Shown in pieces: positions 23,446 to 64,000 of a stretch of DNA of 64,000 bases. Numbering within the stretch: the first letter of the stretch is position 1; every line of letters begins with the position of its first letter. The notes beneath the pieces are model-generated. The model ran no database searches, was not told where the DNA came from, and worked only from the letters and a program-made list of their open reading frames with translations. The translations under genes and the position numbers were made by a program. The stretch is from NCBI GenBank assembly GCA_009760855.2, contig WPIO01000118.1, positions 397,001 through 461,000 of the forward strand, written 5' to 3'. Source of the DNA: Cristatella mucedo (lineage: Eukaryota; Bryozoa; Phylactolaemata; Cristatellidae).

Positions 23446-24688
23446 CAATAGTGTGCCTGTGCATGCATGTCTGTGTAACTGACTTTTCAAAAGAGGGGTA
23501 TGCAACGGTGGAAATAGAGGGACAGTGGAGAAAGGCTTTTCGCCGATGTGCAGTCAAAAGTTTAGCTGGATCGAGGGTTTAGTACCGTGTGTTGTAGCGC
23601 TGGTTGGCAGTGTTACTGTCGATCATCAGTTGGGAAACTCCAGATTGTGTGGATTATGTTTGACTAGGCCACTAGGTCACCAAGCACTCTGCCACGTCCG
23701 GCTAAGTAGGTTTGCAGATGGTTAGTGAACTTGGTAGTCTTTGCATGTGCACCTAGTACTTGCTATGTTTGCTTGATTACGTGTTGCCATTACTTTAATT
23801 TTATTTCACTAGCTGGTGCTACTTTTGCTGGTGTTGTGAGTTGACATGAAAATGCACGTCAGAAGTACCTAAGCTGGATTGGATTGTCTGGATGGTGTGT
23901 GGTTTTACCAGTACTTCATTTAATCGTGTCTTTATGTAGTTGAAGGCCTCAGCCATGCACAGGTTCTTGAAAGAGTACACGTCTGTGGATAGAAGCAGCA
24001 GCTGCGAGCTGGTCAGCGGAACCAATGCAAAAAGGTAGGCAGTCCTGTTTTGCAGTGGGGCTTGTGTGAATATCGCCGAGTCCTGTGGACGGGCTGATGC
24101 ACAATCTTCCCACTTGCTGTTTGGAGTAGGTAGCAAGGTCATACGCGATGGGAAGGTAGGCATCAATTAGTGCATGGCTGTCAGCTGTGCTGGTTTTGTA
24201 GCATCATTCTCAGGCATGGTTAGTATTTTATTTCATCATAACATCGGTGACTTTACATCGTTAGAGTTATGAGACGATCATATAGGTAGTGATATGGCTG
24301 CCAGCAATTGGCAATCGATAGGGGCCATACGAATCCTACTGCCAATGCCAGCTGAAGCCTTTGGGGTTTGTTTGTTTGCCCCGAGACTTATTGTTTGTAA
24401 TCAGTCTCTAGCACCATGCATGTCACATTTTGCCCAGTCTCTGGCATTGCATGGTGGAGTAGGAATATGATTACAGTAGTTCACAGGCTTTAGCCGATGA
24501 CAACAATGTCTAGCAAATAGCTGATAACTTCCCATGTTGGTATAGGGCCTCTTATTGCATATTGAGTTTTTTTGGAGGCTTACTGAAGTTAGGAAAGCAG
24601 TGGTCTGGACATTTAGCAGCTTCAATGTTAAAGTGGCAGAAAAGCATTGGCAGCCGTCAACCCCCCTCATTGCAATGGGAAATATATA
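23446..24688. other. No gene identified
   Basis: Apart from the minus-strand open frame at 23,819-24,166, listed separately, I see no coding or repeat signal. Confidence 0.4.
23819..24166 (-). other. Unassigned minus-strand open frame
   Basis: An open stretch of about 115 codons between repeats. It contains NRTAYLFALVPLTSSQLLLL and MAEAFNYIKTRLNEVL, more protein-like in composition than most chance ORFs here. A second frame is open over the same bases. I recognise no family and no clear splice sites; it may be an exon of a gene transcribed away from LYST, or chance. Confidence 0.2.
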
Positions 24689-24840
24689 ATTTATTTTTAA
24701 AGGCCTGTAAAAGAACTGAATCTCAATTAGGGTGACTCACCTATGCCACAGAGCTCGAGCCCACGAACTCGGTCATAAAGTGTGCACCCTGACCATGGTC
24801 GTTGAAGGTGAGCACCTTGACTCCCGGGCCATACCAGGGC
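24689..24840 (-). mobile_element. SINE-2
   Basis: Tail relic GAACTGAATCTCAATTAGGG, B-box complement GAGCTCGAGCCCACGA, A-box complement CTCCCGGGCCATACCAGG. Confidence 0.7.
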
Positions 24841-25513
24841 GGCATGTATGTTGCATGCCCCCCGTGTTTGTGTTTGTGTCTGTGTGTTTGTGTGTGTGCA
24901 TCTGTGTGTTTCTGTCTGTCTGTCTCTGCCTTTTTCTAACCCTATCTTTGCACTTTTCACTCTCTCTATGCTATCTCTGTCATCGTCTTTATCTATGCCC
25001 CTATGTCTGCTGTGTGTATGTCTTCGTGTCTTGTCAGGTTATTATCTCACATAAATGTTAGCTTTCTTTCTGTCAACAAGCTCCTCTAAGCTGCTTTCCA
25101 AATTACCCTTTTTGTTTAGCTTACACAGCCATTATTCGAGGTTCCTCTGCACTCCTGCAATATGTGGCTGGATGTTGGAATCATCTTTCCATTTGATGTT
25201 GAAGCCTTAGATCAAAAAGTCAATACCATCGGTGGTGCTTTGCAAAGCTAGTAGACGTGCTCGTTTAGTGGGGACTCTCAAGATTTAAGGTTAGCATTTG
25301 GAGGGATATGTTTGCATCTCGGCTTTTTGGCAGTCAGCAAATCACTTAACCAACAATTCTACCTTTCTTTTTGTTGTTGATGTATTTATACCGGGACATG
25401 ATTTGGCATGCGTGAGCTGGCTGGCCTGCTTTTTAGCTAGCTAGTATGGGCTGAATTTGGTTCAGCTATGTCTTCTGATGTGGAAACTTTTCTGCTTTTG
25501 CTTTTGTTTTTAG
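24841..25513. promoter_or_regulatory. Upstream region of LYST, TG/CT-rich
   Basis: Begins with TG and TCTG runs (24,865-25,030). No TATA box or other core element stands out. The acceptor at 25,513 means the true promoter may lie further upstream. Confidence 0.25.
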
Positions 25514-25529
25514 ATGCATGCGGGCCAGC

Positions 25530-64000
<38,471 letters not shown>

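Overview
The window is nuclear DNA of an animal, most likely an invertebrate. Genes are split by GT-AG introns. The intergenic and intronic DNA is full of L2/CR1-type non-LTR retrotransposon copies, tRNA-derived SINEs, Tc1/mariner relics and long microsatellites. Nothing looks bacterial, organellar or viral. I cannot name the species; a sponge or another early-branching or marine invertebrate would fit the repeat types, but that is inference.

Layout. From 1 to about 25,500 I find no gene I can name. This part holds at least ten 3'-end copies of two LINE families, which I call LINE-A (tail of ACATT or ATAC repeats) and LINE-B (tail of ATT repeats, conserved 'GCGCCTAGAAAGAGATTAAG' terminus). 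It also holds two SINE families (SINE-1, SINE-2), several nested insertions, a GA-rich higher-order repeat at 20.9-21.6 kb, and three GC-rich blocks (2.8-4.3, 5.5-6.8 and 14.2-15.5 kb) whose function I could not establish.

From about 25,514 to the window's end lies one large plus-strand gene that I identify as a LYST-type (lysosomal trafficking regulator, Chediak-Higashi/Mauve family) BEACH protein. I could reconstruct about 20 coding exons with compatible splice phases, plus one further candidate exon at the right edge. Together they encode about 2,300 residues: the start of the protein, the long alpha-solenoid (ARM-like) N-terminal half with a conserved Cys/His cluster, an acidic linker, the concanavalin-A-like domain typical of large BEACH proteins, and the beginning of the following solenoid. 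The PH-BEACH-WD40 C-terminus must lie beyond 64,000. One exon (29,137-31,511) is about 2.4 kb and much more GC-rich than the surrounding introns.

The introns of this gene carry LINE-A and LINE-B copies, SINEs, two Tc1/mariner transposase fragments, a (TG)n tract of about 500 bp, a (CAGG)n array of about 1.26 kb, a foldback-like element and an element containing telomere-like repeats. The most unusual points are the near-perfect 1.26 kb CAGG array inside a transcribed gene, a LINE copy ending 14 bp before a splice acceptor, the SINE-2 tail that copies the LINE-B 3' end, two inverted-repeat elements of unknown type, and a 130-bp direct duplication around a LINE-B copy.
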